Notes: generated from the letters alone by a model not told the origin. A stretch of DNA of 64,000 nt from Paractinoplanes tereljensis (GCF_016862435.1 NZ_BOMY01000008.1:1-64000); one strand, 5' to 3'. Counted from the first letter of the stretch, positions 27,001 through 35,282 are shown. Made by a program: numbers and translations.

Positions 27001-27330
27001 GTACGCGACCGTGCCGCCGAAGCCGAGCACCGAGGGCGTGTGGGTCTTCATGAACACCGCCCGGCCCCGGCTCATCAGCCAGGTGCCGGCCGGATCGTTG
27101 CCGACGCGGGCGAGCAGGCGGTCCATCCAGAAGTCGGTGCCGCCACTCTCCGCGTTGTAAATCGCCTGCATGGTGTTACCGGTCGTCATCGCCACGGGGG
27201 GAGCCGGGATGGCCGATCCGGAGAACGTCGGATAGCCGATCGTCTGTGCTGCTGCGGCGGGTGCTGGGGGAGTCAGCACGATAGTCGCCAGTACTACGGT
27301 CAACGCGAGTGCCAGCCGGGGACGCGGCAT
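24073..27330 (-). CDS. Secreted MGH1/GH63-like glycoside hydrolase with two C-terminal discoidin domains
   Basis: The 1085-residue protein has a Sec signal peptide (MPRPRLALALTVVLATIVL, cleavage after AAAA), an N-terminal beta domain and an (alpha/alpha)6 catalytic domain with GH63/MGH1-like blocks (YYRWWLMRFNYLD, EYDWGALTGNDADAVSFDWR, WIHHNILGSSNWTVIEDVMG). Two F5/8 type C domains occupy about 795-935 and 945-1085. It should trim glycans outside the cell; linkage and sugar cannot be read off. ATG 27330 has GGGAGG six bases upstream, and the preceding GH127 gene ends 14 bases before it, so the two are one operon. An in-frame extension to 27666 overlaps that gene and is not used. Confidence 0.85.
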   Translation of the reverse strand: MPRPRLALALTVVLATIVLTPPAPAAAAQTIGYPTFSGSAIPAPPVAMTTGNTMQAIYNAESGGTDFWMDRLLARVGNDPAGTWLMSRGRAVFMKTHTPSVLGFGGTVAYWESINDQAAFTVTAGSGTWTEQVASRWQAPSHWKSVHTNGSLRINQTKFITQNDVAVDNLTITNTGTASQTVALRVTSPYATTVSGTDLTGQVSVKNALTAIYPRLSGDGFTAASAALTRSVTVAAGASTTVKVQLGFVANEIPDSLTEYNAYKALNPDTAFSTHVKAYNLWWAQNLPYLDVPEPAIKKEIYYRWWLMRFNYLDANIPGQDFQFPTSVEGALGYNNAIVLTQPMHIDDLKYLRNPAYSYGPWLSVGQVSKGGRFVDNPGDPENWSNSYTQYIAEAAWKSFEIHGGQPAIAGNLAKYAEGDVKGQLSYYDHNNNGLIEYDWGALTGNDADAVSFDWRSGNMDRAESAYVYSGAVAAAQAYAAIGNTTKAAELQAIADRIKNAITTYLWDSTNKLIEHRHVATNSLVPWKEINNYYPYAVGAMPNTDEYKQALRLFADPAEYPIFPFYTANQKDKATAAAAGFPGSNNFSTINSTVQFRLYSSVLRNYPNQWMTTDDYKKLLYWNTWAQYVGGNTAWPDANEFWADWNAGTTTIDYRSWIHHNILGSSNWTVIEDVMGLRPRTDKQIELSPINIGWPNFAANNLRYRNADLSIVWDDPADGVVKYTGIPQGYSIFINGTRVVTVDKLVPLTWNPDSGAVTLPAGGSVLYNQAYAGLQSPTQVTQSSTQMVDMFNKAGVDLTADLPNYAQGAATTASYTASGTAGANAVDGFPINEPLWGTSGSPNATDWLELNLGQQRTVNEVRLWFRNDRATNRYRQPASYQVQYLNGSTWTPVATATGQANYNVVQFAAVNATRLRIQVTHASGFKTGITEAKVYNRGGVVTPPTDTNKALTATPTASYTSSWESVLALNDGIDPPSSNDTVNRRWGTWPNTGEQWGLLTWPAAQSLSSADVYFFDDNGGVRVPASWKLQYWNGTAYVDVAGASGYPTAVNQYNHVTFTSVSTTRLRVLLQSGTASVGLLEVKAF

Positions 27331-27344
27331 CGCGTACCTCCCTT

Positions 27345-29096
27345 TCAGGTTGTTGTGGGCAGCCAGATCCGCATCGTGGACGGGCCCCGACGGGCCCAGC
27401 GGTGGTACGGGAGCAGCGAAACCACGACCGGATCGGGGCCTTCGGTGGTGGTGCGGTGACTCTGGTACGGCCAGCTCTCGTCGATCGGCTTGGTGCGCCG
27501 GCCTTTCACCGCGCCGATTTCCGGGGCCACCGAGGTATCGACCTGGATCTCGTCGAGGCGGACGTCGTCCTCGAGGTCGATCGACTCGGCGCACATGACA
27601 AGCGGGCCGACCTCGACGGCTGCGCATCCGCGCAGCGCGTCGGCCCGCGGATCGGGGAACGTCCATCGCGGACGCATGGGCAGATCGAGGCGGATCCGCT
27701 CACCCTTGCGAAAAACCCTTCGGTGTACGCCGTCCGCGCCGGCCGCCCAGGCCGGTACGCGCAGCGTGATGGTGCGCGGGGTGTCCGGTGCGTCGACCAC
27801 GGTCACCGTGACGGTCCCGCTGTCCGGGTAACCGGTGTCGACGTCGAGCACCAGACCGCCGGCCTCGACCCGCATCGGCGCGAACTGGTGCAGCTGCACA
27901 CCGCCGGAGTCCTCGGACACGAAGTAGGTGCCGAGCGAGGCAAGCAGCCGGGCCATGTTGTGCAGGCAGCAGGACACTGGCAGCCAGGACGCCCGGCCCG
28001 GCGTGGGGACCCGCTGGTGCAGGGTCTGGTCGTAGAAGAAGGACCGGCCGTCGTCGCCGAGCGAGGTGGCGATCACGTTGTGCAGCACCCGGTCGACGAT
28101 GTCGCCGTAGCGCAGGTCGCCGGTGGCCAGCAGCAGCCGGTGCGCGAGCATCACGGTGGCCACCGCGGCGCAGGTCTCCGAATAGGCCCGGTCGGGCGGC
28201 AGGACGAAATCCTCGCCGAAGCTCTCGTCCCGGTGATGGGAACCCATGCCGCCGGTCAGATGGGTACGCCGGGCCAGCGTCCGGTCGAACTGCCGGGCCA
28301 CCGCCTCGAGCAGCTCGTCGTCGCCGGTCTCGACGGCCACGTCCACCGCCCCGGCCGCCAGGTACAGCGCGCGGACCGCGTGCCCGCCGAAGACCCTGCC
28401 GGAGCGCAGCGGCACGGCGTCCTGGAAGTACTCCCAGCCGAACTCGTGCTCCGGCAGCGTTCGGTGCCCGCGGCGGCTCACGAACGCGGCGGCCTGGTCG
28501 AGGTAGCGCCGCTCGCCGGTCACCCGGTAGAGCTCGACCAGCGCGGTCTCCACCTCGGGATGCCCGCAGAACCCCTCGTCGGCGAACGTGGCGCAGATGT
28601 GGTCGGCGGCCCGGACCCCGATGTCGAGCAGGCCCGGCGCGGCCCCGGTGCGGGCGGCCGCTACCGACGCCTGGATCAGGTGGCCGGCGCAGTACAGGTC
28701 GTGGCCGAAGTTCTGGTCGCCGTAACGCTCCGGCTGGCCGGGCCGTCCGTACGCGGTGTGCAGGTAACCGTCGGCGGCCTGCGCACCCCCGATCAGCGCG
28801 GTGAGCTCGGCCAGATCGGCGCGATGGTCCTCGCCACCGGGGCGCCCGGTTTCCCAGCAGAGCGCCTCGACCAGCTTGTAGACCTCGGAGTCACTGAACT
28901 CCCGCCCGCGGGTGAGCGCGCTCGGATCCCGGAAGTTCGTCGTCCAGCCGAGCCGGTCCTGCCAGGTGCGGCAGTGCTCCATTGTCGTAGTGCCGTTGAT
29001 CACCTGGCGGTGCCGCCAGAAGCCCCCGGTGAACCACACCCGGTGCGGGCCGACCGGGCGCAGCGCGCCCCTCGATGGTGCGACAGGTCCAGTCAT
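27345..29096 (-). CDS. Cytoplasmic GH127 beta-L-arabinofuranosidase (HypBA1-like)
   Basis: The 583-residue protein lacks a signal peptide. It is closer to the Bifidobacterium HypBA1 type than the secreted relative at 21600: the Glu and zinc Cys are in YSETCAAVA, and the adjacent Cys pair including the nucleophile is in VSCCLHNMARLL. It would release beta-L-arabinofuranose from imported oligosaccharides in the cytoplasm. ATG 29096 is chosen for the family-like start that follows (VWFTGGFW); 29144 would run through an operator. It is the first gene of the minus-strand operon and faces the LacI gene across two palindromes. Confidence 0.88.
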   Translation of the reverse strand: MTGPVAPSRGALRPVGPHRVWFTGGFWRHRQVINGTTTMEHCRTWQDRLGWTTNFRDPSALTRGREFSDSEVYKLVEALCWETGRPGGEDHRADLAELTALIGGAQAADGYLHTAYGRPGQPERYGDQNFGHDLYCAGHLIQASVAAARTGAAPGLLDIGVRAADHICATFADEGFCGHPEVETALVELYRVTGERRYLDQAAAFVSRRGHRTLPEHEFGWEYFQDAVPLRSGRVFGGHAVRALYLAAGAVDVAVETGDDELLEAVARQFDRTLARRTHLTGGMGSHHRDESFGEDFVLPPDRAYSETCAAVATVMLAHRLLLATGDLRYGDIVDRVLHNVIATSLGDDGRSFFYDQTLHQRVPTPGRASWLPVSCCLHNMARLLASLGTYFVSEDSGGVQLHQFAPMRVEAGGLVLDVDTGYPDSGTVTVTVVDAPDTPRTITLRVPAWAAGADGVHRRVFRKGERIRLDLPMRPRWTFPDPRADALRGCAAVEVGPLVMCAESIDLEDDVRLDEIQVDTSVAPEIGAVKGRRTKPIDESWPYQSHRTTTEGPDPVVVSLLPYHRWARRGPSTMRIWLPTTT

Positions 29097-29118
29097 AGCC
29101 CCGGTCCCCCGAAATCTA

Positions 29119-29132
29119 CGAAAACCTTTTCG
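29119..29132. promoter_or_regulatory. LacI-type operator, copy 1
   Basis: CGAAAACCTTTTCG is a perfect palindrome with the A-run/T-run and central CG-type layout of LacI/GalR operators. It lies 23 bases upstream of the cytoplasmic GH127 start, where binding would block that operon. Confidence 0.75.
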
Positions 29133-29199
29133 GCATCGTGACAAAGTGTTTCCATGCTGTCAACGGTCGATTTCCACAGTGGTCAGTGCTGCTAAGCTG

Positions 29200-29214
29200 C
29201 CGAAAACTTTTCGG
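29200..29214. promoter_or_regulatory. LacI-type operator, copy 2
   Basis: CCGAAAACTTTTCGG is a 7+1+7 palindrome nearly identical to the copy at 29119. It ends 12 bases before the lacI-type ATG (29227), overlapping its leader, so the regulator probably represses itself. The two copies are 81 bases apart, which would allow a repression loop. Confidence 0.78.
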
Positions 29215-29226
29215 TGGGGGTGTGCG

Positions 29227-30261
29227 ATGGCTCGGAGACACGCGCAGGTGACGCTGACCGACGTCGCCAAACGGGCCGGGGTCTCGGTGGCCACCGCGTC
29301 CAAGGCACTCAACGAGCGCCCCGAGGTCGCCCCGGCCACCCGCGACCGGGTGCGGCAGGCCGCGGAGGAACTGGCGTTCCACCCGAACGTGCTGGCCCGC
29401 GGCCTGATCTCGGGCAACACCCGGACGGTCGGCCTGCTCACCGACGAGTTGTCGGCGGCCCGGTTCGCGATCCCGGTGCTGCTCGGTGCCGAGAACGCGC
29501 TCGGCAACGAGCAGATGAGCGTCCTGCTGTGCGACGCTCGCGGCGACGCGATCCGGCGCCGGCACTACATCCGCACGCTGCTGGCCCGGCAGGTCGACGG
29601 CTTCATCATCCTGGGCGACTCCAACCAGGTCCGGCCGTCGCTGAGCGGCGAGATTCCCGTTCCGGTGGTGTACGCGTACTGCGAGTCAGACGACCCTTCG
29701 GACCTGTCGGTCATCGCCGACGATGCGGGCGGCGCTCGCCTGGCCGCCGAGCATCTGGTGACTCTGGGTCGCCGAAAGATCGCCCACATCACCGGCGACC
29801 CGGGCTACCGGGCGGCCCGCGACCGGGCCGCGGCGATGATCGAGGTCCTCGACGCGGCCGGCCTGCCGCTGGTCGGCGAGCCGCTGTTCGGCCAGTGGTC
29901 GCAGCGCTGGGGCCGGCACGCCACCGCCCGGTTGCTGGCCACCCATCCGGACGTGGACGCCATCTTCTGCGGCAGTGACCAGATCGCCTCGGGCGTCACC
30001 GAGGCCCTGCGTGACCTGGGCCGGACCGTGCCCGAGGACGTCGCGATCGTCGGTTACGACAACTGGGAGGTGCTGGCGACCGAGTGCCGCCCGCCACTGA
30101 CCACGGTGGACCTCAACCTGGAGCAGCTGGGCACGACCGCCGCCCAGCACCTGTTCGCATTGCTCGACGGCAACCAGCACGCCGGGGTGATCCGGCAGCC
30201 CGGCCGCCTGGTGGTCCGCGAGTCCACCGCGGTGGCCAATCCTTACGGATCGTGTCGCTGA
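29227..30261 (+). CDS. LacI-family transcriptional regulator of the glycosidase operon
   Basis: The 344-residue protein has the LacI helix-turn-helix at 9-32 (VTLTDVAKRAGVSVATASKALN), the hinge (HPNVLARGL) and a periplasmic-binding-protein-like sugar sensor domain to the end (GVTEALRDLGRTVPEDVAIVGYDN). It would repress in the absence of its sugar inducer, probably an arabinose derivative given the divergent GH127 genes. ATG 29227 follows a GGTGGGGG stretch. The two palindromes in the 130-base gap are its likely operators. No sugar transporter gene accompanies it in the window. Confidence 0.93.
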   Translation: MARRHAQVTLTDVAKRAGVSVATASKALNERPEVAPATRDRVRQAAEELAFHPNVLARGLISGNTRTVGLLTDELSAARFAIPVLLGAENALGNEQMSVLLCDARGDAIRRRHYIRTLLARQVDGFIILGDSNQVRPSLSGEIPVPVVYAYCESDDPSDLSVIADDAGGARLAAEHLVTLGRRKIAHITGDPGYRAARDRAAAMIEVLDAAGLPLVGEPLFGQWSQRWGRHATARLLATHPDVDAIFCGSDQIASGVTEALRDLGRTVPEDVAIVGYDNWEVLATECRPPLTTVDLNLEQLGTTAAQHLFALLDGNQHAGVIRQPGRLVVRESTAVANPYGSCR

Positions 30262-30386
30262 TCCGGCTGACTACCGAGCGACAGCAGGTCTACCTTCGGC
30301 TTGAATCCCCCGGTCCACATCGAAGCACGGGGCCCCATGCGCACATGCGACCGCTCGATTCGCTCATGCCGAAGGGAGCATCACTC

Positions 30387-30896
30387 ATGACCGATCGCTT
30401 CGATCCCAACATTCCACCCACCGGACCGACCGACCCCGCCATCCAGGGCGAATTCACCGGCATCGTCGGTATCACCGAACGGCCGGCCATCGGAAAGTCC
30501 AACCTGGTCGTCGACGGCTCCAAGCCATTCGAGATCGACGTCAGCTGGCACATTTTCGGCAACCTCACCCCGCTGTGGCTGACCGCGCTGTCGGTCCGGA
30601 CCAAAGACTGGGTGGTGACGGCGTACGCCGAGTCGCAGGGCCCCGGCGATGAGGTTCTGCTGGGCACCGTGAACGTGCCGGTTCGCGGCCCGAACTTCAG
30701 CCAGGACGAGGCCTACCGGGCGAAGATCAGAGTCCCGGCCAACACGCTGCCCGAGGAAGACCCGGGCAACCGCACCCAGTCCGGCGTCTACAAGATCATC
30801 GTGACCACGTTCCTCGACTCGGATCTCGGGCCGGTGGGTTACGACATGATGGGCTACGCCGAGGGCCCGATCATCAAGGTGGAAGACCCCCGCTAG
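30387..30896 (+). CDS. Hypothetical protein, probably a beta-sandwich; family not recognised
   Basis: The 169-residue protein has no signal peptide or membrane helix. Alternating hydrophobic stretches (FEIDVSWHIFG, WVVTAYAES, GVYKIIVTTF) suggest a beta-rich domain. It has no Cys and no obvious catalytic signature. ATG 30387 has GGGAG eight bases upstream; ATG 30366 is in frame but has no such site. It follows the LacI gene on the same strand after 125 bases and precedes two other unassigned small genes. Third-base GC supports real coding. I do not recognise a family. Confidence 0.75.
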   Translation: MTDRFDPNIPPTGPTDPAIQGEFTGIVGITERPAIGKSNLVVDGSKPFEIDVSWHIFGNLTPLWLTALSVRTKDWVVTAYAESQGPGDEVLLGTVNVPVRGPNFSQDEAYRAKIRVPANTLPEEDPGNRTQSGVYKIIVTTFLDSDLGPVGYDMMGYAEGPIIKVEDPR

Positions 30897-30923
30897 CTGC
30901 GGGAATTCCCGGCCGCGTCTCGC

Positions 30924-31121
30924 TCAGGCGGCCTCGATACCGTCGACGACGACGCCGCCCAGCGAACCGACGTGGGAGGCCGAGAAATCGCCGCGATCGA
31001 TGACCGTCAGACGCGGCCGGGACTTACCGACGACGACCCGCCGCCCGCATGCCTCGTCCGCACAGACGAACAGCACCTCGGCGGCCGTCTCGGTCTCGCA
31101 GAACATTTCATGGATAGCCAT
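30924..31121 (-). CDS. Small cysteine-containing hypothetical protein
   Basis: The 65-residue product has one Cys near the start (MAIHEMFCETE) and a pair, CADEACGRR, that could form part of a metal site, followed by a basic stretch and a Gly-rich C-terminus (SHVGSLGGVVVDGIEAA). ATG 31121 is chosen as the start of this compact domain; no strong ribosome binding site is visible and a longer frame to 31262 would run into the divergent gene. It is divergent from the HNH-like gene at 31172 across 50 bases. Function unknown. Confidence 0.5.
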   Translation of the reverse strand: MAIHEMFCETETAAEVLFVCADEACGRRVVVGKSRPRLTVIDRGDFSASHVGSLGGVVVDGIEAA

Positions 31122-31171
31122 GACTTTTAATACCCCGCCGAGAACGGCCCTCAATCCCAGGGAGCCGACCG

Positions 31172-31705
31172 ATGGAAGAGTTGACACAGAAATCACCTGA
31201 GGGGCGCGCCGCATTGGTGACGCTTTCCGAGGGTTCCTGCTATTTCCCTGGCTGCCGGACACCCATCCTGGTGTTCCTCGACGGCCGACTCGAGTTCAAC
31301 GTGGAGATCACCCGGAGCAACGGTGCTCTTCTCCTGCTGTGCGTGCCGCACCGGCGCATCGTCGACCGCGACCCCACCGCACATCCCGCCGGCCTGCTGC
31401 GCACGTGGGTGCCGCCGGCGATCAGAGAACTGGACGACCTCGACGAGGATCGTCTCCCGGAACTGCTCGCCGAGGCCTTCAGCACGGCCCGCGAGCAGAT
31501 CAACGAGGCCCTGCTGCGCTTCGAGAAGACCGAGGGCGAGGCGGCCCGGTTGCTCCGGCACCTGGTCGACGGCCTGCACGACGAGCGCAGCCGGTACGCG
31601 GCCGACCCGGTTCTGGTTCGGCTGGCCCGCTTACTGGACACCATCGAGCCGGAGGCACGCCGGGCACCACGCCCGGAACGCCTCAACGTCGGCTGGCGCG
31701 CCTGA
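31172..31705 (+). CDS. HNH-like zinc-finger protein, apparently without the catalytic core
   Basis: The 177-residue protein opens with a pattern seen in small HNH proteins, CYFPGCRTPI, and later LLLLCVPHRRIVD, where the second metal Cys and the last His of an HNH domain would sit. The middle His dyad region typical of nucleases (an AHI-like segment) is replaced by NVEITRSN, so DNA cleavage is doubtful. Residues 95-177 are helical and charged. GGGAG lies seven bases before ATG 31172. It may be a structural or DNA-binding remnant of an HNH protein. Function unknown. Confidence 0.65.
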   Translation: MEELTQKSPEGRAALVTLSEGSCYFPGCRTPILVFLDGRLEFNVEITRSNGALLLLCVPHRRIVDRDPTAHPAGLLRTWVPPAIRELDDLDEDRLPELLAEAFSTAREQINEALLRFEKTEGEAARLLRHLVDGLHDERSRYAADPVLVRLARLLDTIEPEARRAPRPERLNVGWRA

Positions 31706-31713
31706 GAAACAAC

Positions 31714-31746
31714 GATCCCCCGGACCGCCGAGCGGTCCGGGGGATC
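31714..31746. terminator. Perfect 15-bp hairpin between convergent genes
   Basis: GATCCCCCGGACCGC (31714-31728), loop CGA, then GCGGTCCGGGGGATC (31732-31746). It lies between the HNH-like gene stop and the nrdJ stop and should end transcription from both sides. Confidence 0.85.
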
Positions 31747-31758
31747 ATCGATGAATCG

Positions 31759-34635
31759 TCAGCTGCAGCCCGAGGTGGAGCCGCAGCCCTCGCACACGTA
31801 GCAGCTGCCGGCGCGGCGCATCTTGGTGCCGCAGGTGAAGCACAGCGGTGCGTCGGCCGAGTGTCCGGTCACGATCTCGAGCAGCTCGGTCGACGAGCCC
31901 ACGCTCGCCGGCGGGGCCTTCTCGATGTCGACCGGGACCGACGCGGCACCGACCGGAGCCGACACCGGGGCGGACGCGGCCATCCCGGCGAGCTCTTCCG
32001 ACGCCGCGGCGACCTCGGCCGCCGCTTCCGCCTGCACCTGGGCGGCCCGCTCCTTCGCCGTGAAGATGCCGAGGTCGGCGCGGGTGTCGTAGGGCAGGAA
32101 GTCGAGCGCCAGGCGACGGAAGATGTAGTCCATCACCGACGCGGCCATCCGCACGTCCGGGTCGTCGGTCATGCCGGCCGGCTCGAAGCGCATGTTGGTG
32201 AACTTGCCGACGAAGGTCTCCAGCGGCACGCCGTACTGCAGCCCTATCGAGATCGCCACCGAGAAGGCGTCCATGACGCCGGCCAGGGTGGAACCCTGCT
32301 TCGACATCTTCAGGAAGACCTCGCCGAGGCCGTCGTCGGGGTAGGACGACGCGGTGAGGTAACCCTCGGCGCCACCGACCGAGAACGACACGGTCTCCGA
32401 CGGCCGCTTCTTCGGCAGCCGCTTGCGGACCGGGCGGTACTCGACGACCTTCTCCACGACCTTCTCGACCTCGGCGACCGGAGCCGCAGCAGCCTCGACG
32501 GCCTTGCTGGTCTTGGCCACCGAGAGCGGCTGGCCCACCTTGCAGTTGTCGCGGTAGATCGCGAGTGCCTTCAGGCCGAGCTTCCAGCCCTGGTAGTGGA
32601 TGTTCTCGATCTCCTCGACGGTCGCCGTCTCCGGCATGTTGACCGTCTTGGAGATGGCACCCGAGATGAACGGCTGCACGGCCGCCATCATCCGCACGTG
32701 ACCCATCGGGGCGATCGCGCGCTCGCCCATGGCGCAGTCGAACACCGCGTAGTGCTCCGGCTTGAGGCCGGGCGCGTCGACGACGTTGCCGTTCTCGGCG
32801 ATGTGCTCGACGATCGCCTCGACCTGCTCCTCGGGGTAGCCGAGGCTGCGCAGCGCGCGCGGGACGGTCTGGTTGACGATCTGCATGGAGCCGCCGCCGA
32901 CCAGCTTCTTGAACTTGACCAGGGCGAGGTCGGGCTCGATGCCGGTGGTGTCGCAGTCCATCATCAGGCCGATGGTGCCGGTGGGGGCGAGAACCGACGC
33001 CTGGGCGTTGCGCCAGCCGTTCTTCTCACCGAGCTTGTTGCCGGCCTGCCACTGCTTGGTGGCCTCCCGGACGATCTCGTTGGCGACCGGGTTGTTGGTC
33101 CGGATCTCGTCGTTCGCCGCGGCGTGCTTGCGCATGACCCGCTTGTGCGCCTCGGCGTTGCGGGCGTAGCCCTCGTAGGCGCCGACGACACCGGCGATCT
33201 CGGCCGAGCGACGGTAGGCGGTGCCGGTCATCAGCGAGGTGATGGCGGCGGCGACGCCGCGGCCACCCTCCGAGTCGTAGGGCAGGCCGGACGCCATCAG
33301 CAGGGCGCCGATGTTGGCGTAGCCGATGCCGAGCTGGCGGTAGGCGCGGGTGGTGACCCCGATCTTCTCGGTCGGGAAGTCGGCGAACGCGATCGAGATC
33401 TCCATCGCGGTGATGATGAACTCGACGCTCTTGACGAACTTCTCCACCTCGAAGCCGCCGTCGGCCTTGAGGAACTTCATCAGGTTGAGCGAGGCCAGGT
33501 TGCAGGACGAGTCGTCCAGCGACATGTACTCCGAGCAGGGGTTGGACGCGGTGATCCGGCCGGTCTCGGGGTTGGTGTGCCAGTCGTTGATGATGTCGTC
33601 GTACTGCATGCCGGGGTCGGCGCACTCCCAGGCCGCCTCCGCGATGCCGCGGAACAGCTTCTTGGCGTCGACCCGCTCGATCTCCTCGCCGTGCAGCCGG
33701 CCGCGGAGGGCGAAGTCGGTGCCCTCCTCGTAGGCCCGCATGAACTCGTCGCTGACCCGCACCGAGTTGTTGGCGTTCTGGTATTGCACCGAGACGATGT
33801 CGGCGCCGCCCAGGTCCATGTCGAAGCCGGCGTCCCGCAGCGCGCGGATCTTGTTCTCCTCGCGCGCCTTGGTGTAGACGAACTCCTCGATGTCCGGGTG
33901 GTCGACGTCGAGAATGACCATCTTGGCGGCCCGGCGGGTGGCACCGCCGGACTTGATGGTGCCCGCGCTGGCGTCGGCGCCGCGCATGAAGCTCACCGGG
34001 CCACTGGCGGTCCCCCCGGACGACAGCAGTTCCTTGGACGAGCGGATGCGGGACAGGTTGACGCCGGAGCCGGAGCCGCCCTTGAAGATCAGCCCCTCCT
34101 CCTTGTACCAGTCCAGGATGGAGTCCATCGAGTCGTCGACCGACAGGATGAAGCAGGCGCTGACCTGCTGCGGCGACTTGGTGCCGACGTTGAACCAGAC
34201 CGGCGAGTTGAAGCTGAACACCTGGTGCAGCAGCATCCAGGTCAGCTCGTGCTCGAACAGCTCGGCGTCGGCCTTGGTGGAGAAGTAACCGTGCTTCTCG
34301 CCGGCCTTGCGGTAGGTCTCGACGACCCGGTTGATGAGCTGCTTGAGCGACCACTCGCGCTCCGGGGTGCCGACCGCACCGCGGAAGTACTTGGTGGTGA
34401 CGATGTTCGCCGCGTTCACGCTCCAGAACGCGGGGTACTCCACGCCACGCTGCTCGAAGTTGATCGAGCCGTCCCGCCAGTTCGTCATGACGACGTCCCG
34501 GCGCTCCCACTCCACCTCGTCGTACGGGTGGACGCCCTCGGTCGTCCAGACCCGCTCGACCCGCAGCCCCCCGGCCGGCGCGCTGCCATTTGCACGACTG
34601 CGCTGCCGACCTGCTGTGATGCCGTCCCCGGCCAT
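31759..34635 (-). CDS. nrdJ: Adenosylcobalamin-dependent (class II) ribonucleotide reductase
   Basis: The 958-residue protein is a class II reductase that makes deoxynucleotides using B12 and is independent of oxygen. The catalytic NPCSE motif (with thiyl Cys and Glu), the SACFI cysteine and FNSPVWFNVG are present. A C-terminal Cys-rich tail (CFTCGTKMRRAG then CYVCEGCG) can shuttle electrons from thioredoxin. An insertion rich in Ala and Val at about 740-800 and a Pro/Ala linker before the tail are ordinary for the family. GGGAG lies upstream of ATG 34635. It follows nrdR by 30 bases and should be in its operon. Confidence 0.97.
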   Translation of the reverse strand: MAGDGITAGRQRSRANGSAPAGGLRVERVWTTEGVHPYDEVEWERRDVVMTNWRDGSINFEQRGVEYPAFWSVNAANIVTTKYFRGAVGTPEREWSLKQLINRVVETYRKAGEKHGYFSTKADAELFEHELTWMLLHQVFSFNSPVWFNVGTKSPQQVSACFILSVDDSMDSILDWYKEEGLIFKGGSGSGVNLSRIRSSKELLSSGGTASGPVSFMRGADASAGTIKSGGATRRAAKMVILDVDHPDIEEFVYTKAREENKIRALRDAGFDMDLGGADIVSVQYQNANNSVRVSDEFMRAYEEGTDFALRGRLHGEEIERVDAKKLFRGIAEAAWECADPGMQYDDIINDWHTNPETGRITASNPCSEYMSLDDSSCNLASLNLMKFLKADGGFEVEKFVKSVEFIITAMEISIAFADFPTEKIGVTTRAYRQLGIGYANIGALLMASGLPYDSEGGRGVAAAITSLMTGTAYRRSAEIAGVVGAYEGYARNAEAHKRVMRKHAAANDEIRTNNPVANEIVREATKQWQAGNKLGEKNGWRNAQASVLAPTGTIGLMMDCDTTGIEPDLALVKFKKLVGGGSMQIVNQTVPRALRSLGYPEEQVEAIVEHIAENGNVVDAPGLKPEHYAVFDCAMGERAIAPMGHVRMMAAVQPFISGAISKTVNMPETATVEEIENIHYQGWKLGLKALAIYRDNCKVGQPLSVAKTSKAVEAAAAPVAEVEKVVEKVVEYRPVRKRLPKKRPSETVSFSVGGAEGYLTASSYPDDGLGEVFLKMSKQGSTLAGVMDAFSVAISIGLQYGVPLETFVGKFTNMRFEPAGMTDDPDVRMAASVMDYIFRRLALDFLPYDTRADLGIFTAKERAAQVQAEAAAEVAAASEELAGMAASAPVSAPVGAASVPVDIEKAPPASVGSSTELLEIVTGHSADAPLCFTCGTKMRRAGSCYVCEGCGSTSGCS

Positions 34636-34665
34636 ACTGCTCCCCCTCGTCGAAACTGCTCGTCT

Positions 34666-35157
34666 TTAGTTGATCTTGGCTGATCGGGCGGCCGCCGCCG
34701 CCTCACGATCAGCCGTCGCGTCGCGCAGCGCGGCAATCTCCTTCTCGAACTCGTCGAGCGAGTCGAAGGATTTGTAGACGCTGGCGAACCGGAGATAAGC
34801 CACCTGGTCGAGCTCCCGCAGCGGGACGAGGATCGCGAGACCCACCTCATGGCTGGGGATCTCTGCCGCACCCTTGGCCCGGATCGTCTCCTCGACCTTC
34901 TGCGCGAGCAGTGCGATCGAGTCCTCGTCGACGGGCCGGCCTTGGCAGGCCTTGCGGACCCCGCTCATGATCTTCGTCCGGCTGAAGGGCTCGGTCACGC
35001 CGCTGCGCTTCACCACTGCGAGAACTGCTTCCTCGACCGTGGTGAACCGCTTGCCGCACTCGGGGCACGAGCGGCGGCGACGGATCAGAGCACCGTCGTC
35101 GGCCTCACGTGAGTCGACCACGCGCGAGTCGGCATGGCGACAGTACGGGCAGCGCAC
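34666..35157 (-). CDS. nrdR: Transcriptional repressor NrdR
   Basis: The 163-residue protein has the N-terminal zinc ribbon ([15 protein letters not shown] and [10 protein letters not shown]) and an ATP-cone domain ([20 protein letters not shown]). It senses ATP/dATP and represses ribonucleotide reductase genes. The start is GTG 35157: AAGGAGAA lies just upstream and VRCPYC is the family opening; a frame to 35199 adds 14 residues of no homology. With nrdJ it forms the nrdR-nrdJ unit seen in Streptomyces. Confidence 0.97.
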   Translation of the reverse strand: MRCPYCRHADSRVVDSREADDGALIRRRRSCPECGKRFTTVEEAVLAVVKRSGVTEPFSRTKIMSGVRKACQGRPVDEDSIALLAQKVEETIRAKGAAEIPSHEVGLAILVPLRELDQVAYLRFASVYKSFDSLDEFEKEIAALRDATADREAAAAARSAKIN

Positions 35158-35282
35158 GCGATTCTCCTTCCGGAACCCCCTCCATTGTCCTCCGGGCACG
35201 CCAAAAACGACGTCGCTAACTGTGCGCCGCCGTCAACAGCCTGTGGATGGACCGGGGAGGGAAACCCCAACCAGTGGATGAC

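Noticed and set aside
27331..27666. N-terminal extension of the GH63/MGH1-like protein
   Set aside because: It overlaps the end of the cytoplasmic GH127 gene, is Arg/Pro-rich, and the ATG at 27330 has a strong ribosome binding site and a signal peptide.
31172..31705. Active HNH endonuclease or homing enzyme
   Set aside because: The metal Cys and last His are seen but the catalytic His segment is replaced by NVEITRSN.
34636..34665. B12 riboswitch for nrdJ
   Set aside because: The gap between nrdR and nrdJ is only 30 bases and the nrdR leader shows no B12-box-like sequence. The reductase needs B12 but such switches control the alternative class I genes.
31339..34683. A very long open frame (over 1100 codons) on the plus strand opposite nrdJ
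   Set aside because: It is antisense to a clear class II ribonucleotide reductase, and open antisense frames are common in high-GC DNA. Its composition is rich in His, Arg and Val with no domain.
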